Assembly: GCA_014529385.2 (NCBI GenBank)
Contig: CM043944.1
Location: 47,656,768 to 47,720,767 of the forward strand
DNA: 64,000 nucleotides
Reading direction: 5' to 3'
DNA from: Adiantum capillus-veneris
Lineage: Eukaryota; Streptophyta; Polypodiopsida; Polypodiales; Pteridaceae
The first letter of the stretch is position 1. Each line of letters opens with the position of its first letter. Shown here piece by piece: positions 21,277 through 35,400 of this stretch. The position numbers were made by a program, and so were the translations under genes. Below the pieces are notes generated by a model, which worked only from the letters and a program-made list of their open reading frames with translations, was not told the origin of the DNA and ran no database searches.

Positions 21277-22552
21277 CTTGGGTGCCCAAGTCCTGTGACA
21301 GGATCTTGTGTCAGATGCTTGGATTTGCCAGGCTAAGGGCTGAAAATAGAAAACGCTAATGAATTTGGTCTGGATCTGCAGCTTGATGAGGCTATGGGCC
21401 CATTTGCTAATGCCAATGTTTGAGGGTGCTGATATGGATGAGGATGATGGCTGAAAACTGAAAAATGCTGGCTGATCTAAGGACTGAATCTGAAAATGCT
21501 GGTGCGATTGGCTGGATCTACGATGGTACAACAAGGTTATGGCTGAAAACTGAAAACGCTGGTGCTGATGAGGTGCTGTGGGCTGATTTGATGCTGTAGG
21601 CTGATTTGGTGCAAAAGCACTAGAGGATGTTGGGAAGTGAAAAAATGCTAATGGTCTTGTTGCTTGTGTTGGACACGTGCACTAGGTGCTGCACTAAATA
21701 TGATGATCAATAGAGTCCTTAGGGGTCACTTGTATAGGCAATGCTAGGCTGGGTCGAGCAGAGCCCAATAAAAACCTCGTCTCATTTATAAGGTCTGCTT
21801 CACATGCTAAACTACATAGTGCTGCAGTAGGGGAGCACTCTCCAACGCCTACACCTAGCAGGCATTGGTGGTGCTCTTGTGCAATCAAAGGGTATGCAAC
21901 TACTCTTAAGTGCTTGGACATGCACGTCCTATGTATATGCTCACAAAGGTGCCAGAATACTTCCTAGGTTGTCCTAAACCCTAGAAATAGGAGTTAGCTT
22001 GTCCACATGCACATAGGGTTAGATGTGCACGTGACATATAGATGCCACATCACTAGAGCATCCATTAGATTAGCACCACCTCAACACCCATCTGTATTGC
22101 CGTGTTATCAGTGTCTGTACAGTCCATGTGACCACTACATGTCATTGGCCTGTTCATACGGTTTGTTAGCTGTGCCATATCACTATTTTGTGAAAGTTTC
22201 TGTCACTTATGAGTTGTGCGTGTCATTTATTGGTGTTGAAGATTTTGCATGAATCCTATGTACAACCTGCATTAAATGATGTGAAAAGAACAATGTCAAA
22301 CCTCCTCTTGTTTTGCATGTCAAGAGGAAAAAAACGACCCAACTGGCTTAGTATGCATCAAAATGGGCAGCACATTGTAGCTTGTTTCTTCAATAAAAGG
22401 CATTTTCAGATGATGCGATGATCCTGGTGTCTAGAGTACAAAAGGTTTTTGTTGTAATCAAGGAGTGGCAAGCTACAAGCCTATAGTATGTATTTAGTAA
22501 CTAGTTAATGATTTGTTTACATTTTTCTACAGCTTCTGCCAGGTGAAGCAGT
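21277..22552 (+). other. Upstream flank of the SDR gene, no gene seen
   Basis: From 21335 to 21600 a loose repeat of GGCTGAAAACTGAAAACGCTGGTG type recurs about four times. The rest is AT-balanced unique sequence. A good acceptor-like TTTTTCTACAG ends at about 22532, 20 bp before the SDR ATG, so a 5' UTR intron may end there. A promoter cannot be placed. Confidence 0.5.
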
Positions 22553-23285
22553 ATGAGTGGCGAGAGTAGATCTTCGTTTTCTGCAAGATGGTCACTGAAG
22601 GGCCAGACAGCCCTTGTGACTGGAGGAACCCGCGGAATTGGGTATCATTTAATTAGCTTCAGTGTAAGCATTGCGCATCACGTGCCATTTAGGAAAGTCT
22701 GATGTGTATTCTTCCTCCTGGTGTTCATTCAGGCGGGCAATAGTTGAAGAGCTGGCCAGTCTTGGAGCGAGTGTGTACACATGTGCACGATCAGAGGAAG
22801 ATCTTATAAACTGCCTTAAAGAGTGGGAAGCTGCTGGTTTTAATGTTAAGGGATCCACCTGTGATGCTTCATCTCGGGAGCAGAGGGAGGCCTTATTTCG
22901 TGATGTTTCCTCAGCCTTCAATGGAAAGCTCAATATTCTGGTAGCTTTTCGATGCTGTGGTCTTGTGGGATTTCAAGCATCAACAATGTCTTGTTCTCTA
23001 AATGTTTAATACAGTCTATGTTTTTTGCCTTGCTTTCGTGCTAAATTCCTTCGGGTCATTTGTGCCAGGTGAATAATGTGGGCACGAATATAAGAAAGCC
23101 TACTGTGGAGTACACGGCAGAAGATTTCTCTTTGATCATTTCCACGAATTTCGAGTCATCCTATCATAATGCTCAGCTGGCCCATCCTCTTCTAAAAGCA
23201 TCGGGAAAGGGAAATGTTGTTTTTGTTTCATCAGTAGGAGGTGTTGTTGCAATTCGTTCCGGTTCTCTGTACGCTGCAAGTAAAG
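22553..23285 (+). CDS. SDR exons 1-3 cluster
   Basis: Exon 1 (89 bp) ends after GGAATTGG with donor GTATCA. Intron 1 is 91 bp. Exon 2 (208 bp) ends at a codon boundary with donor GTAGCT. Intron 2 is 128 bp and its acceptor TGTGCCAG opens VNNVG. Exon 3 (217 bp) ends one base into the Gly codon after YAASK with donor GTACAG. The three exons encode the nucleotide-binding half and the catalytic Ser, Tyr and Lys. Confidence 0.92.
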
Positions 23286-23452
23286 GTACAGCCTTACTGA
23301 TTTCTGTCTTTGCTTTTAGCATAAATCAAAATTTTTTAGTGGGTCAAAGTTTCTCACAATGGAATTATATATAAGCACACTTGCATGTACCCATTTGCGC
23401 TGGTGTGAGCTTTTGTGTGATCTGTATCTCTTTCTCTCTCTCTTCCAAATAG

Positions 23453-23492
<40 letters not shown>

Positions 23493-26400
23493 TTGGTAAA
23501 TCTGTTTTGATTAATTTACAAGTGGGAAACCTCAAAATGAGGAAAACCCACCAAAAAGTGTAACAAACTTGGACACTCCAAGTCAAGATTCTACCGCGAC
23601 ACAGCAAAGATTCACTTCAAAACAGTTCACAATTCACACTTGATTCGACACGGCCCGGCGGAGTTCTGTGCCTAGCGATATTGGCCCCAAATACTGGCGC
23701 CCCTTTCGGTATTTCTTTTTGTATTAATCTGTGTTCAAAGTACAAGAGAGTGGGAGGGTTCTCACTCTTAGACTTTGCGTCCAGATGCTCTAAGAAGTGA
23801 GGGCCCTTCCCACTTATTTATAAGTTACAAGGGATGCCCAAAAGCAGAGCCCCAAAAGCAGTAGTCAAAAGCTTCTCCAAAAAATAAAGCAATTTTATCC
23901 AAAAGCTGCTAGTAAAACTCAGCCAGCGCTAAAGCAAGGTTTCTGTGTAGCTTTGCCACGTTAGCAGTGCAACACAAAAAACGGGATTTCCGTACGGATG
24001 CCACGTCAGTAGTGCAACGGATTTTACGGCGGAAAATCCGGACCTGCCATACAGCTGCCACGTGTCACTGCCTCCTTGTTTTCCGGGCTTGTAGCTTGCT
24101 GTGAGTGTGTCCGAGCATGCCACATCACCAGTTTGTGACATACCCCTCTCTTGAAAGCATTGTAATCGCCCTCGATTACGCCTGCAAAACAGACAGAGGC
24201 CATAAACGCTCTTAGCAGACACTGACCGTTAGTACCGACGCACTAGGAACAACACATCTATGATCTAGGACATGTACCAATCGACAGTCACATCACAGGA
24301 CATCACTTGACATCATAGGACATCACATGACAAATTACATTCAAATATCATTCCAAATCTCAGACCATGATTAATCGGCAACATATTCTAGCAATCGCAT
24401 CTAGATCCAGTCGGGACCTCACAGATGCCCGACTAACTAATCCTTATTGCAATCATGTCTATAGAGATTATCAAACCGAAATGCTGCAGTCATTTCGTTT
24501 ATCAGTTCCTGCACTTAAACAAGTGAAGTACAAATCAATATCATATTATCGGGAATTCCAAATCATAAAGTCATACAGCAGATGTAACAAACTTGGACAC
24601 TCCAAGTCAAGATTCTACCGCGATACAGCAGAGATTCACTTCAAAACAGTTCACAATCCACAATTGATTCGACACGGCTCGTCGGAGTTCCGTGCCTAGA
24701 GATATTGGCCCCAAAGACTGGCGCCCCTTTCGGTATTTCTTTTTGTATTAGTCTGTATTCAAAGTACAAGAGAGTGGAAGGGTTCTCACTCTTAGACTGT
24801 GCGTCCAGATGCTCTGAGGAGTGAGGGCCGTGCCCACTAATTTATAGATTACAAGGGATGACCAAAAGCAGAGCCCCAAAAGCAGTAGTCAAAAGCTCCT
24901 CCAAAATAAAGCAATTTTTTATCCAAAAGCTGCCATAAAATTCAGCTAGCGCTAAAATTGCTTTTTCCGTACGCTTTGCCACGTCATCACTTGCGCAAAA
25001 ACAGGTTTTCGTACGGATGCTACGTTAGCATTGTCTCTGCGTGAAAATCCGGGACTGCCACGTCAGCACTATCTCCGCATTTTCCGCAGCTGCCAACCAA
25101 TGCAAGGGTGTGCGGGCATGCTACGTCACCAGTTTGTGACGTACCTCCCTCTTGAAAGCATTGTAATCGCCCTCGATTATGCCTCCAAAACAGACAGAGG
25201 CCATAAACTGTCTTAGCAGACATTGGCTGTTAGTACCGACACACTAGGAACACACATCTAGCACATGTACCAATCGACAGCCACATCACACGATATCACA
25301 GGACATCACTAGACATCACATGACATTCAACATTCATTCGGATCTTAGACCATGATTTATCGGCAATGCAGTTAGCAATCGCATCTAGATCCACTCAAGA
25401 CCTCATAGATGCCCGATTGACTAACCCCTATTGCAACCATGTCTATTCGAGATCATTTAGATCAAAATGCTGCAGTCATTTCGTCTATCAGTTCTTGCAC
25501 TTAAAAACAAGTCAAGAACAAATCAGTTTCATATTCTGGAATTCCATTTCATAAAGTCATACAACAGAATACTGTCAGCTCTCAGTATCCTTGAAGCTCA
25601 AAGAGACATCAGTGACTCTAGTATTCTAAAATCAAGGCATCTGTTGACAAAGGAGTGGAGTAACTCCCCTCTTGTGCAACCCACTGCATCAGATCTCCGG
25701 CCAAGCTGAATTCAGGGTTCCATTTGGAGTAGACTATGCTAAAACAAAAGCTTTAAGGTAAAGGTTCACAATCTGAGGAGTATCTGCAAGGTCCTCCTCC
25801 TCCATCCGCTTCGCATCCAATGCAGGATAGTTCTTAAATTTAACCAAGAACCGCCTTCGTACTTTACCCTTATTCTTTCTGTCCTTATGTGCCAAAATCT
25901 GTTTAGGAACAAGGATCTCCTCGTTTTCTTCCACTTCCGGTTGCTCATCGGCCTCCCTATCTTCGGGCACATCACCTTTAAAAGGTTTCAAGTGACTCAC
26001 GTGAAATGCATTGTGAATCCTCCAAGTGTCAGGCAGTTTCAGTGGGAAGGAGACATCATTGATCTTTTCGGAGACCTGGAAAGGTCCATAGTATCTCATA
26101 CTAAGCTTTGGAAAAAGCCTCTTCTTTTCCTTCTTCTTTCTCAGGTGTGCCTTCTCAAAACATAAAAGCATCCAATCATCCTCCAATTTCAAATTGCGAC
26201 GATGGCGATCCGCTGCTTTTTTCTGTCTTTCCTGAGATTTCTGCAAAGCCTCGCGGACCTTGGCAAAAGCCGTGTCTAAGTCGTGCGTGTACTCATCAGC
26301 TTCAAAAATCTTATCTTTCGTGCTTAGGAAAGGTGGAACCTTTGTAGCACCTCGATAATCTCAAATGGCGCCTTCCCCGTCGAAGAGTGTATCGTGTTGT

Positions 26401-29400
26401 TGTAGGCAAATTCCACCAAAGGTAGATACTTTTCCCATTGAGTCTTCTGATCCGAGATATAAGACTTCAATAAATCTAAAACCATTGATTTGGCAATCTC
26501 AGATTGCCCGTCAGTCTGCGGGTGGAAAGATGACGAGAACTGCAACCGCGTGCCAATGTTCTCCCAAATTCTCCCAAATTGCCTTCCAAAACAAACTCGT
26601 GAATCTGGAGTCCCTGTCGGAGACAATCGTGAAACTGGCCCGTGGGGCGGTAGACGTTGGCTTTCACCCGGAATTCTTTACTTTAGACACACACACAGAG
26701 CACTTTGCAAAGGTGACCTGTAACGGGAATTAACACTTAATCACACACACGGCTCGGAAGCTAGAATGCTCCGAGCAGACGCCGACAACCTGTAGGCCCC
26801 AAAATTGGCGCCCCTTTCGGTATTTCTTTATTCTTTAGGAGGGTAAAGTACAAAGAAGAGTCCTGGGAATCCTTTGACTGTATCCCACTAGATACCACCT
26901 GTTTTGGCCAAATTTCGGCAGCATAACAGCCCCAAAACTTGCGCAAAACCAATTCCCCTGCTGGAGCTCGCTTCTACTGGCATATACCCTCGGATTCCTG
27001 CCCAAAAACAGTAAATTCAGCACCCTGTATTTACTGGTTTTTGCCCTGTTTTCAGCCCCAAACAGTCCCCTAACTGTCCTCTGCCAGTGGGGCACGATTC
27101 CCAAAGGTTCTGGCGTCCGTATGGCTGAAAAACAGTAAAATTACAGCGCATACACAGCGCTGATTTTGCACCTGTATGGTGAGGTTATGACCTTCACCAG
27201 TGCCTGCTTTGGAGTAGCAGCTAGCTACCCCTGTTCCTGCTCAAGGAGGCTCTTGCCTCAGCACAAAAGCATGAACCCACACAGCTGTACATCAGTCAAA
27301 TGAGGAGCCCTCTTGTGGGGCATCACATAACTGCACGTAGGGGAGAGAGAGAGCAGTGTGTAGTGTGCAGGGCATCACTCCTAGCACCACACTGTACATG
27401 AGAGGGAAAGGAAGCACTCCATAGCTCTTAACCTGTGAGACAGAATGCAAGTGAAGGCCTCTCCCAGCTTAAAAATCAGCGCCCATTCTTCTGCAAGAGG
27501 AAAGTTCATGAAAAATCGACACTTGGTGCATTTTCAAGCATTTTCCCGTTTCGGGTTCGCCGCTTAAAAATATCTCAACTGACGCGTCAGTTGACTTCGC
27601 GGCAGAGTTATAAAATGTTCCCCTAGTCATACCGCAGGTAATGACGCGAACACATTTCATGGCCCAAAATAGCAGTTCCCTAAATTTTAGGAGATGCTTC
27701 CGTTGGGCTCCCACAAGTCTTCTGACCATCTATCCTCATTGGGACCACATCCAAAAGTGCAATGTGGCCCAACTGTCCGATACTTTTTGTTGGTAGTCCC
27801 ACCTTGACTTTACGCCTTAATTGAGTTCACTTCCTAGTATCCACCAACTTGCTAAGTGCGACGGGGGGAGCTATATGATCTTGCTCTGAGCCTAGACATC
27901 CTCTTACCATACGAATTCCAGTGCCGACCACTACCCATCCGCGGGTGAAACTACCGTTCACATTGGCCATGCAATGTCCGACCGTTTGCTACTTCAAGAA
28001 GAGGGTCTCAAAAATAAAACAAAACCCCTTGGAAAGAAACCAACAACTAAAGTTAGCAGTTGCCACGTCCTCGTGACATAGTTAACAGTTGCCACGTCCA
28101 CGTGACACAATCGTCTCGGGCATGCCATGTAATCTGAAAATCTGGGCCACAAACAGTCTTGATAAGTGATCTGGCTTGATTGTTTTCTTCACTGGAATGA
28201 AATGAGCCTGCTTGCTAAATCTGTCAATAACAGTCCAGATACCATCGTGACCACTCTGTGTTCTTGGGAGATAAAAAATGAAATCCATTGCAATACTTTT
28301 TCAAGGGCTGGTGGGTACGGGCAAAGGTTGTAACAATCCCTGTGCTTTATGCCTGTCAAACTTGACCTTCTGGCATACCAAGCAACTGCGCACAAACTCG
28401 TCCACATCCTTCCTGAGTCTCGGCCAAAAGAAGTATCTCTCCACCCCTTTCATGGTGGTAGCAATGCCGCGGTGACCCGTAAAAGGCGGATAGTGGCATT
28501 TGGTCATAACCTTTTCCCTCAACGATTGTGTAACGCACAACATGGTTTTCCTCATCAAGTAGCCATCCCGAATGGAATATCCCGCTACCGTCTCCCCATT
28601 CCGTATCCGTGTGAAATTGTCTGCAAAATCTGTATCCGTGGCATACTGATCGACCATATCCTCGAAGCTCCTATGGTGTATTGCGGAAACAGTTAGAACC
28701 AAAGGCTTCCAAGACAAAGCATCTGCCACCAAATTCTTTTGTCCTTGCACATGGACAATCTGGAAGTGAAACTGTGACAAGATGTTCGCCCACCGCATCT
28801 GCTTTTCCGATAGCTGTTTCTGTGACAAGAAGTAGCGTAAACTTTGACTGTCTGTAAAGACAGTAAAATCCGCTCCGAGTAGGTAGTGTCGCCACTGAGT
28901 AAGAGCATGGATAACCGCTAAAAGCTCTTTCTCATAAATCTGTGCTCTCAATTCCGGCCTTGAGAACAATCGGCTCTCGTAAGCAATAACATGGCCTTCT
29001 TGCATTAAGACCGCACCCAGACTACGACCACAAGCATCACAATATACTTCAAATGACTTCTGTAAGTCCGGCAAAGTCAAAACTGTCCTGTAGTCAATTT
29101 CTCTTTCAAAGTCTGAAAGGTAGTCACCTCTGTGGGTCCCCACGAGAAAGGGACTCCTTTCTGTGTCAAGATATGCAAAGGGGAAGCAACCTTTGCAAAC
29201 TTTCTAATGAACCGCCTGTAGTACGAACACAATTCCAAGAAGCTTCTAACTTCATGGACATTCTTCAAATCGGGCCAATCATGGATAGTCTCTATCTTGG
29301 CCGGATCCATCTGCACTCCTGCTGCGGACACAATGTGTCCCAAAAAGTGTATCTCGGGTAGGAAAATTTCACTTTTCCTCGCATTAATCACTAACTTGTG

Positions 29401-32400
29401 ATCTCGTAATGCTTGGAAGACTTGAAGCAGATGTACTTTATGTTTTGCCTCATCCTTGGAGAAAACAATGATGTCGTCAAAGAAAGTGCCAACAAATAGT
29501 CTATACTCTCAAAACATCTTGTCCATCATCCGGTTAAATGTAGCAGGAGCATTGGTTAGGCCAAACGGCATCACCAAAAACTCAAATAACCCAAAAGTCG
29601 TCTGAAAGGCTGTCTTGTAGACGTCTCCCGACGCGATTCGGATTTGATGGATATCCACTCTTCAAATCAATCTTGCTAAAGCAGGAGGATCCCTATAATC
29701 TGTCGAGTATATCATCGATCCTAGGAATCGGAAATCTGTCCTTGATGGTGATTTTGTTGAGAGCTCTATAATCAATACACATTCTCCAAGATCCATCTTT
29801 CTTTAAAACCAACAACACTGGAGAGCAGTACGGTGAAGTACTAGGCTGGACAAGACCCTTTTCCAAGAGGTCTTTCACTTGGTTCATAATTTCTTCGTTC
29901 TTGGCTCGGCTCACACGGTAAGGTGGCCGGTTCGGTGGTGTGCTTCCAGGTATCAGATCAATGGTATGATCTTCAAGACGAGCGGGTGGTAACTCGCCTG
30001 GTAGGCCCTTTGAGAAGCAATCAGCATGAGAGTGGAGAAAATCTTGGCGTTCTTTATTAAGTTCAGACATATTTGTCCTATCCTCATCACTCAACTGTTT
30101 CAAAGAGATCGATTAAACAAAGAGACTGGATTTTATTAATTAAGAAATGGCCGAAGCCGATACAATAGGAACAAACTCGCCTTTAAGTTTTATATCGAGT
30201 ACAATGGTTCTGCCCTTCTCTGTGGTCAAAGTCACTTTCCTCGCCCGATTGTCTACCACGGCGTTGTTCTTGTGGTACCAGGGAATTCCTAAGAGAACAT
30301 CACAACCTTCCAAAGGCATTATGTAAAAGTCCTCATGCCCCAAATACCCCTGACAATGCGTCCCTGCCAGGTGCCGCTAGAATTGCCTCTGCAAGTGGTC
30401 CCATCCAATCGGGAGTGATCTCGAGCCGCACCGCCAATTCCGTTGAAATGAATTTGGCCTTGGCTCCTCCATGAAAGAAGATCACGGCTTCTTGGTCTTT
30501 CACTTTCCCCCAAGCTCGGCAAAGTTCTGTACTCTCATCCAACCTGTTGGGATCGGTACCCACGCAATCTGGAACCGGTCTTGTTTTCATCTTGCCTATT
30601 ATTCCACGTTCCTCAGCTGCTCTCGAACTCTCAGGCCTTTCGTCGTCCTTGTCGTTCTGTTCTTTCTGTGCCTTTTCAGGGCACTTCGCGGAGATATGTC
30701 CAGTTTCCCCGCATCCAAAACACTTCCCTTCCCTGATGTAGCGAGCTCTCTCCTGAGGAGTGAGCTTGGGTCGTGCATCCTTCTTTTCTGGGTTGCTCTT
30801 CCTCTTTCTACTTTCATTTGTCGAAGTCTGTTCGGCTCTTTGTGTCATGATCTCATCGGTGGGGTAGGTCAAACTGCCTGAGTGAATGGCAAAACTCCGT
30901 TTCGCATGACTCATCAACTCCTGAATGGAAGCTGACTTTTGTTCCAAGCAGTGATCTCGGATATCTATAGGAAGACCTAGGGTAAACCGCTCAATCTGTT
31001 CCTTGAACGAGATCTTCTTTTTTTTTCCAAGAAAAAGATCCTTCTATTAGTTAATGAAATTGGCCATTGGGCTATAACCGCCTCTTCAAGAGAGGGCTAC
31101 AACAACCATGAAGGGAGACTCTCCCAATGAAAAAACAGTATATGTACAATGGGGCTAAATCAAGAAATGGGAGGAGGGAAAAGCCTCACAACTGGACGGT
31201 TGTGCCATCTGAGTACACCCTGGACCATGGTGAAAAAAGCCCAGGACGCCAGAGTCGAAGGAAGGCCTCTCTACGCTCCCGCATGCGGTCGGAGCTGCCC
31301 TGGAGTCTCTCTAGCTATCCTCTAAGATTGTGGATCAGCTCTAGCCAAAGATCGCGAACAGTCTCTGCTGGTGGTACAAGGCGGGCCTCAAAGATGCGAA
31401 AACAGCGGGCGCGCCAGATGAACCATAGTGTCAGGCCACTAATGAGCTCCCATCAGTTCTCTCTCTCACTGCACCACTTTTGTGGAGTAAGCTCTGTGGC
31501 AAGCTGGAGTGTAGGCTGCCCCCCCTGCATCACTATCATCCTGCTGGTGGAAGATATCTCAAACTGAACTGCCGGGCCCGTGAGAGTGGACCAAGCCGCT
31601 GCCCCCCAAGTGTACTGTCGAGCCGTGGAAAGAGCAGGCATCAGCTGAAGAACACGAAGCCACACCTACTGTGCCAAAGGACAGTCCCAAAGACAATGAC
31701 GCTGACTCTCTACAAGGTGTCTACAAGCTGTACATGCGGCCGAGAGACCACTATGCACCAGCCAACTCCCAACTGCTGTAGCTCTGTGTGCGACCAGCCA
31801 CTGAAACAAAGTGACTCGCCTCGGCTGTCTGGAGAGTCTCACAACCTCTCCCAAAAGGCTGCCAAAAACTGAGCTGTGAGACCCTCCTCCTACCAATGAG
31901 GTGCTGCAGCGGGGCGAGCCTCTCTCTCTGCTGCCAGTATGTGACGTCCCAATCGAACAGTGTACTGAAAGAAAGGGACGCCTGGGTGGTCTGCAAAAGA
32001 GAAAGGGTCCCTCCAGAGCCACTCACAAGGGTCCCACTGTACTCGTGGCAGTGGACAACACTCCCAGGTCCACAGCCTCCAATGTCCAGTCTCCAGAGCT
32101 GCTGGGTCAGGATCGATGACACAAGTCCTCCCACAGATGCCCACCACTCGAATCCTCTGAAAGCAGCACTCTGCCACCTGCAGGGCCTCTACTGCAACTC
32201 GCTGTAAGCATCCCTCTCCCTGTAGCTCGAAGAACAGGGACGGAACAGTCTCTGAGCAAAGCCCGAACAGAGATGAGAACCTCCAGTCACGTGAAAGCTC
32301 CCATCCATCTGGGCGCTGCTGACTCGAGAGGCGTCAGCCACTCAGGTGGTACTGCCTCTGAAATGTCCTAACACATGCTCTGCACCCCTCTCATGCCCTG

Positions 32401-35400
32401 TAGCTCCTCTGACAAGCCTGAAAACTGTAACCAGTCACCTAAAGAGCGTGTTGGACCCGTTGCCATGGAACCTGAGGAAACATGAGGCCGACTACCAACC
32501 AAGTGCTCTCTCTGAGTGCTAACCATGGGGTTCCAAACAAGTGGCTGTCACTCACAGGCCCTTCTCCGTGCAAGTAGGTTGGCGCTGCTCCAGGCCTCGC
32601 CGCAAGTGCTCCCAAGATCGAAGCAACCCCCCAGCAAAGCGATCCTCCAGTCTCTTGCTCAGACCAACTCTACGCATACGTTTTGCAACGTGTCCTTTTA
32701 ACTTTTCTGTCCTTATGTGCCAAAACTTGCTTAGGTACCATGATCTCATCAAGTTCCTCAACTTCTGGCTGATCCTCATCTGACATATCTTCTGGCACAT
32801 CACCCACGAAGGGTCTTAGAAGACTCACGTGAAACGCATTATGAATCTTCCATGCATCAGGCAATTTCAGCGTGTAAGCTACATCGCTGATCTTTTCAAG
32901 CACTTGAAAAGGCCCATAGTAACGCATGCTGAGCCTAGGAAACAACCGTTCCTTGCCCTTCATCTTCTTTAACCTTGCCTTTTCAAATCTTAATAGTACC
33001 CAATCACCAGGTGATAACAACAATTCACGACGATGACGACCAACAACCTTTTTCTGCTTTGCTTGAGTCTTCTCCAATGCAACTTTAATTTTCTTATACA
33101 TTTCATCCATGTTCTCAACATATCGATCTGCCTCAAAAATCTTGTTCTTTGTATGCAAAATGGGAAGAACATTTTTACCGCCTTCAACAATCTCAAAAGG
33201 TGCCTTGCTTGTGGACGCATGCACCGTATTGTTGTACGCATACTCAAGCATAGGCAAATACTGTTCCCACTTGTCCCTATTATCTAACACATAGCATTTC
33301 AGCAGATCCAAGACAGTAGAATTAGCCTCTTCTGACTGTCCATCAGTTTGTGGATGAAACGAAGACGAGAACTTGAGCATAGTGCCCATGTTCTCAAACA
33401 ATCCTCTCCAGAACAAACTCGTCATACGAGGATCACGATCACTGACAATCGATTGTGGTATACCTTGGTACATAAACACATTGTACATAAACAAGCCTGC
33501 CATCTGATCAGAGTTTATCTTCTCCCTGACAGGGATAAAATGGGCCTGCTTGTTGAACCTGCAGATAATGGTCCATATACCATCATGCCCTTTTGGCGTT
33601 CTTGGAAGATCAAAGATTAAGTCCATAGCAATGCTTTCCCATGGCTTATCCGGAATCGGCAGTGGTTGTAACAACCTTGGTGCTGACCTGTTGGCAAATT
33701 ATGCATGCTCGCACAAAGGCATCCACATCTCTCCTCAAGTTAGGCCAATAGAAGAATGTCTCTACCGCTTTAACTGTCGCATCAATACCACGATGCCCTG
33801 CATACGGTGGGACATGACTCTCTTCCATGACCTTATGTCGCATGGCCTAGTGACACAAAGTTTTCCATGCATCATCATAAAACTATCTCTGAGGAGGTAG
33901 TGCTCATGATGTTGCCCCTCTTGCAACTGTTCAAAGATCCTTGCAAAATCTTCATCAGTAGCATATTGTTCCTTCATGTCATCTAACTCATGATGATAAG
34001 GAATTGACACAGCTGAAATTTGTGGCTTCCTTGATAACGCATCAGCCACAACATTCTTCTTGCCTTCCACATGCATAATCTGGAAGTGGAACATAGAAAG
34101 AATGTTTGCCCATCGCATATGCTTTTCGGATAACTTTGATTGTGTCAAGAAGTATCGCAAGGTCTGATGATCTGTTTGGACAACAAAATCAGCACTTAAG
34201 AGGTAGTGCTTCCAGCTAGAAAGCGCATGAATCCTGGCCAAGGGCTCTTTCTTATAGACTTCCATAGTCTTCTCTGGCCCTTGCAAAATTCGGCTTTCAT
34301 AAGCTACTACCCGTCCGTCTTGCATTAGCATTGCTCCGATGCTAGTGCCACACGCAACACATTGGACCACAAATGACTTCCTGAGATCTGGCAAAACAAT
34401 TACTTGATCTGAAGTCAACTTTTCCTTTAAGAGACTAAAAGCTGAAATCTCTTTTTGGATCCATCTGAAAGTGACCTCTTTCTTTTGCAAAGCGTGAAGA
34501 GGCGATGCTATCTTTGCAAAATTCCTGATAAACCTTCTGTAGTAGGAACACAATCCCAAGGAGCTTCTGACATCGTGCACAGTCTTCAAGTCTGGCCATG
34601 TCTTAATAGCTTCGACCTTTGCGGGATCCTTTTTGACACCATCCTTTGAGACTATCTGGCTAAGAAAGTGGATCTCTTCAAGGAAGAATTCACTTTTCTT
34701 AGGATTGATAAGTAGCATGTGACTGCGCAGCTCTTCAAACACAATGGTCAAGTGCCTATGCTCCTCTTCATTCTTCGAATAGACTATCATGTCATCAAAG
34801 GACATCCCAACAAACTATTGATGCGAGCTGAAAATCCGGTCCATCATTCTGTTGAACGTGGCAGGAGCATTTGTTAGACCAAACGGCATCACTAGAAACT
34901 CATAAAGACCAAATGTCGTTCTAAACGCAGTCTTGTGCACATCCGCCGGCCTTATACGAATCTGATGGTACCCACTCTTAAGGTCTATCCTGCTGAAAAT
35001 TGTAGCACCCTCTAAATGATCGAGAATATCATCAATTCGAGGAATAGGAAACCTATTCATGATGGTATTCTTATTCAACGCACGGTAATCAATACACATG
35101 TGCCATGAGCCATCCTTTTTTTGCACTAGGAGGACTGGGGAGCAAAAGGGTGAAGAACTAGGTTGAATCAGCCCCTTCTCTAATAACTCCTCAACCTGGC
35201 CCATAATCTCTTTTTGTTGCGCCGCGCTAACCCTGTAGGGAGGTCTATTTGGTGGGCTACACCCTGGCACCAAATCTATCCGATGGTCCTCAGGTCTCTC
35301 TGTCGGCAATTGCGACGGTAATGAATCAGAAAACAGTCACTAAACTTTTGCAAAAATGTAGACCTTTCTTTATCTAACATCAATAAATTTGATTGATCAT

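Larger units (their letters stand above)
24583..31019 (-). mobile_element. A3: chromovirus copy, lacking its 5' end, split by a solo LTR
   Basis: Minus-strand order: partial gag, protease, RT, RNase H, integrase with chromodomain, 3' non-coding region, 3' LTR. The 5' LTR, primer site and gag N-terminus are missing because the sequence switches at about 31019 to the poly(A) end of LINE-2. A family D solo LTR (26630-28107) cuts the integrase. Coding parts are better preserved than in A1. Confidence 0.9.

Noticed and set aside
22649-22933. Minus-strand 94-codon ORF
   Set aside because: It is the complement of SDR exon 2.
22553-23374. SDR as a processed or truncated pseudogene ending at exon 3
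   Set aside because: Exons 4-5 at 53114-53641 continue the protein in phase with valid splice sites, so the gene is split by a long intron, not truncated.
31127-31567. 146-codon + strand ORF
   Set aside because: The opposite strand carries the LINE-2 C-terminal module; the + frame shows no domain.
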